From positions 1 to 43,432 of the forward strand of contig JAACWH010000045.1 of the NCBI GenBank assembly GCA_009991425.1: DNA of 43,432 nucleotides, in the 5' to 3' direction. The position numbers and the translations under genes are program-made. Each line of letters begins with the position of its first letter. Positions within the stretch are counted from its first letter, which is position 1. Below the pieces are notes generated by a model. The model was not told where the DNA came from. It searched no databases and saw only the letters and a program-made list of their open reading frames with translations. Below are positions 42,778 to 43,432 of this stretch, one piece after another. This stretch comes from Leptospira sp. (GTDB taxonomy: Bacteria; Spirochaetota; Leptospiria; Leptospirales; Leptospiraceae).

Positions 42778-43432
42778 TTAAAAATATAAATTCAACATTT
42801 TTGGATTCTTTTTTTCACTAGAACGAACTGGTTCCAGATTTTCTCGGCTTGAGTAACTCTGGGGGACATCTTTTATGTCCCAAATACTTCCATTCCAAAA
42901 TACTTGCAGATACACTTTTGCATTCGTTTCAACCGAACGATCTTTTAAAGAATATCGGTGCCAAGTATCTGGTTCTTGAAGTTCTAAAAGTTTATTTGAT
43001 TCATCTGTAATTTTATCTGAAATAAAGGAACTAGCTGGAGAAACCAATCCATCAACCTTTGATTTTGAAATCTGTGAATAAACCGAGCTGTAAAAAGAAT
43101 CAATCCCGATAAGAACACCTACCTTCCAACCAGGAACCGCTATGATTAGGTCTTGTTTAATTTCTCCTGGAGTAAGCAGATCTTTCTCCCATTGGCTTAG
43201 GTTGATTTTTTTAATAATCTGATCTATCGCCTTTCCACTTGAAAGATAGGTAACACTACTATTATAAAGTTTTCCCTCACCTGCTACCAATTCCCCTTTT
43301 ATAATCTTGGGTTCTGGCAGAATAATTGATCCAGCGATTATACTTACAGAATACTCTTTTGCTAATTCAGAAAAAGTATCATTGTAAATTTTGGCTACTT
43401 CATCTTTTTTCAAGTGAATGATGGATTCCCAT
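42778..43432 (-). CDS. Nitrilase-fold protein, partial, apparently without the catalytic cysteine
   Basis: The frame stays open to the window edge, with WESIIHL upstream of the first TTG at 43413, so the N-terminus is missing. The visible part follows the carbon-nitrogen hydrolase fold: EYSVSIIAGSIILPEP, YNSSVTYLSSGKAIDQIIKK (with the lysine position), LTPGE, and PGWKVGVLIGIDSFYSSV. In active family members this last strand reads G-x-x-I-C-Y-D; here the cysteine is glycine. Later segments (SFISDKI and AKVYLQVFW) fit the end of the fold. It may be an inactive homologue with a binding or structural task. Confidence 0.65.
   Translation of the reverse strand, partial: WESIIHLKKDEVAKIYNDTFSELAKEYSVSIIAGSIILPEPKIIKGELVAGEGKLYNSSVTYLSSGKAIDQIIKKINLSQWEKDLLTPGEIKQDLIIAVPGWKVGVLIGIDSFYSSVYSQISKSKVDGLVSPASSFISDKITDESNKLLELQEPDTWHRYSLKDRSVETNAKVYLQVFWNGSIWDIKDVPQSYSSRENLEPVRSSEKKNPKMLNLYF

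Overview
The window looks like a chromosomal stretch of a spirochaete of the family Leptospiraceae, most probably Leptospira. The DNA is AT-rich, roughly one third G+C by eye. There are many lipoproteins with loose spirochaetal lipoboxes ending in residues such as FFSC, TNC, SQC, TSC and NGC. Other pointers are a fliG gene outside a flagellar operon, a short NuoG, ThyX, bacterial Ig-like repeats, and very tight gene packing with overlapping stop and start codons. The species cannot be fixed from the sequence alone. No tRNA, rRNA, CRISPR array or prophage was seen. No stretch longer than 300 bases lacks a gene.

Region 1 (1-4607) is the accessory part. The left end is the 5' end of an IS3-like insertion sequence whose terminal repeat ends at base 98. 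The element sits inside a SAM-dependent methyltransferase gene and has removed its N-terminal half. Three tightly spaced genes follow: a MpaB/latex-clearing-protein-like haem oxygenase (DUF2236), a cyclic-nucleotide-binding-like domain fused to a PhcB-like (fatty acid methyl ester signal) methyltransferase, and a geranylgeranyl-reductase-like flavoprotein. Together they look like a small lipid or isoprenoid tailoring pathway, or a signal-synthesis pathway, partly broken in this strain. This is the best candidate here for an undescribed system.

Region 2 (4869-14717) is mostly minus strand. It holds fliG, a head-to-head pair of membrane proteins, a LytM/M23 peptidase overlapping a PAS-GGDEF-EAL protein, nuoG-nuoI of complex I without nuoH, a response regulator with an unknown output domain, and aroC.

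Region 3 (14931-22778) is plus strand. A compact run encodes a TonB-like protein, a NusG paralogue, KdsD (entry to Kdo and LPS synthesis) and AroD, followed by a small FliG-middle-domain-like protein. Next come a 1299-residue Ig-repeat lipoprotein and two tandem small lipoproteins that resemble the phage lambda Bor family.

Region 4 (22801-43432) is mixed core and envelope genes: thyX, a GAF-like plus alpha/beta hydrolase fusion, a phosphate-selective-type porin with a small lipoprotein, a lipoprotein of unknown function, a TPR protein, a GMC oxidoreductase with its probable small subunit, a lipoprotein with two amidase domains, an M1 aminopeptidase lipoprotein, a lipid kinase, a PF10118-like metal hydrolase paired with an epoxide-hydrolase-like enzyme, prfA, an EcsC-like protein, a lipoprotein, a small cysteine protein, and a truncated nitrilase-fold protein that appears to lack its catalytic cysteine.
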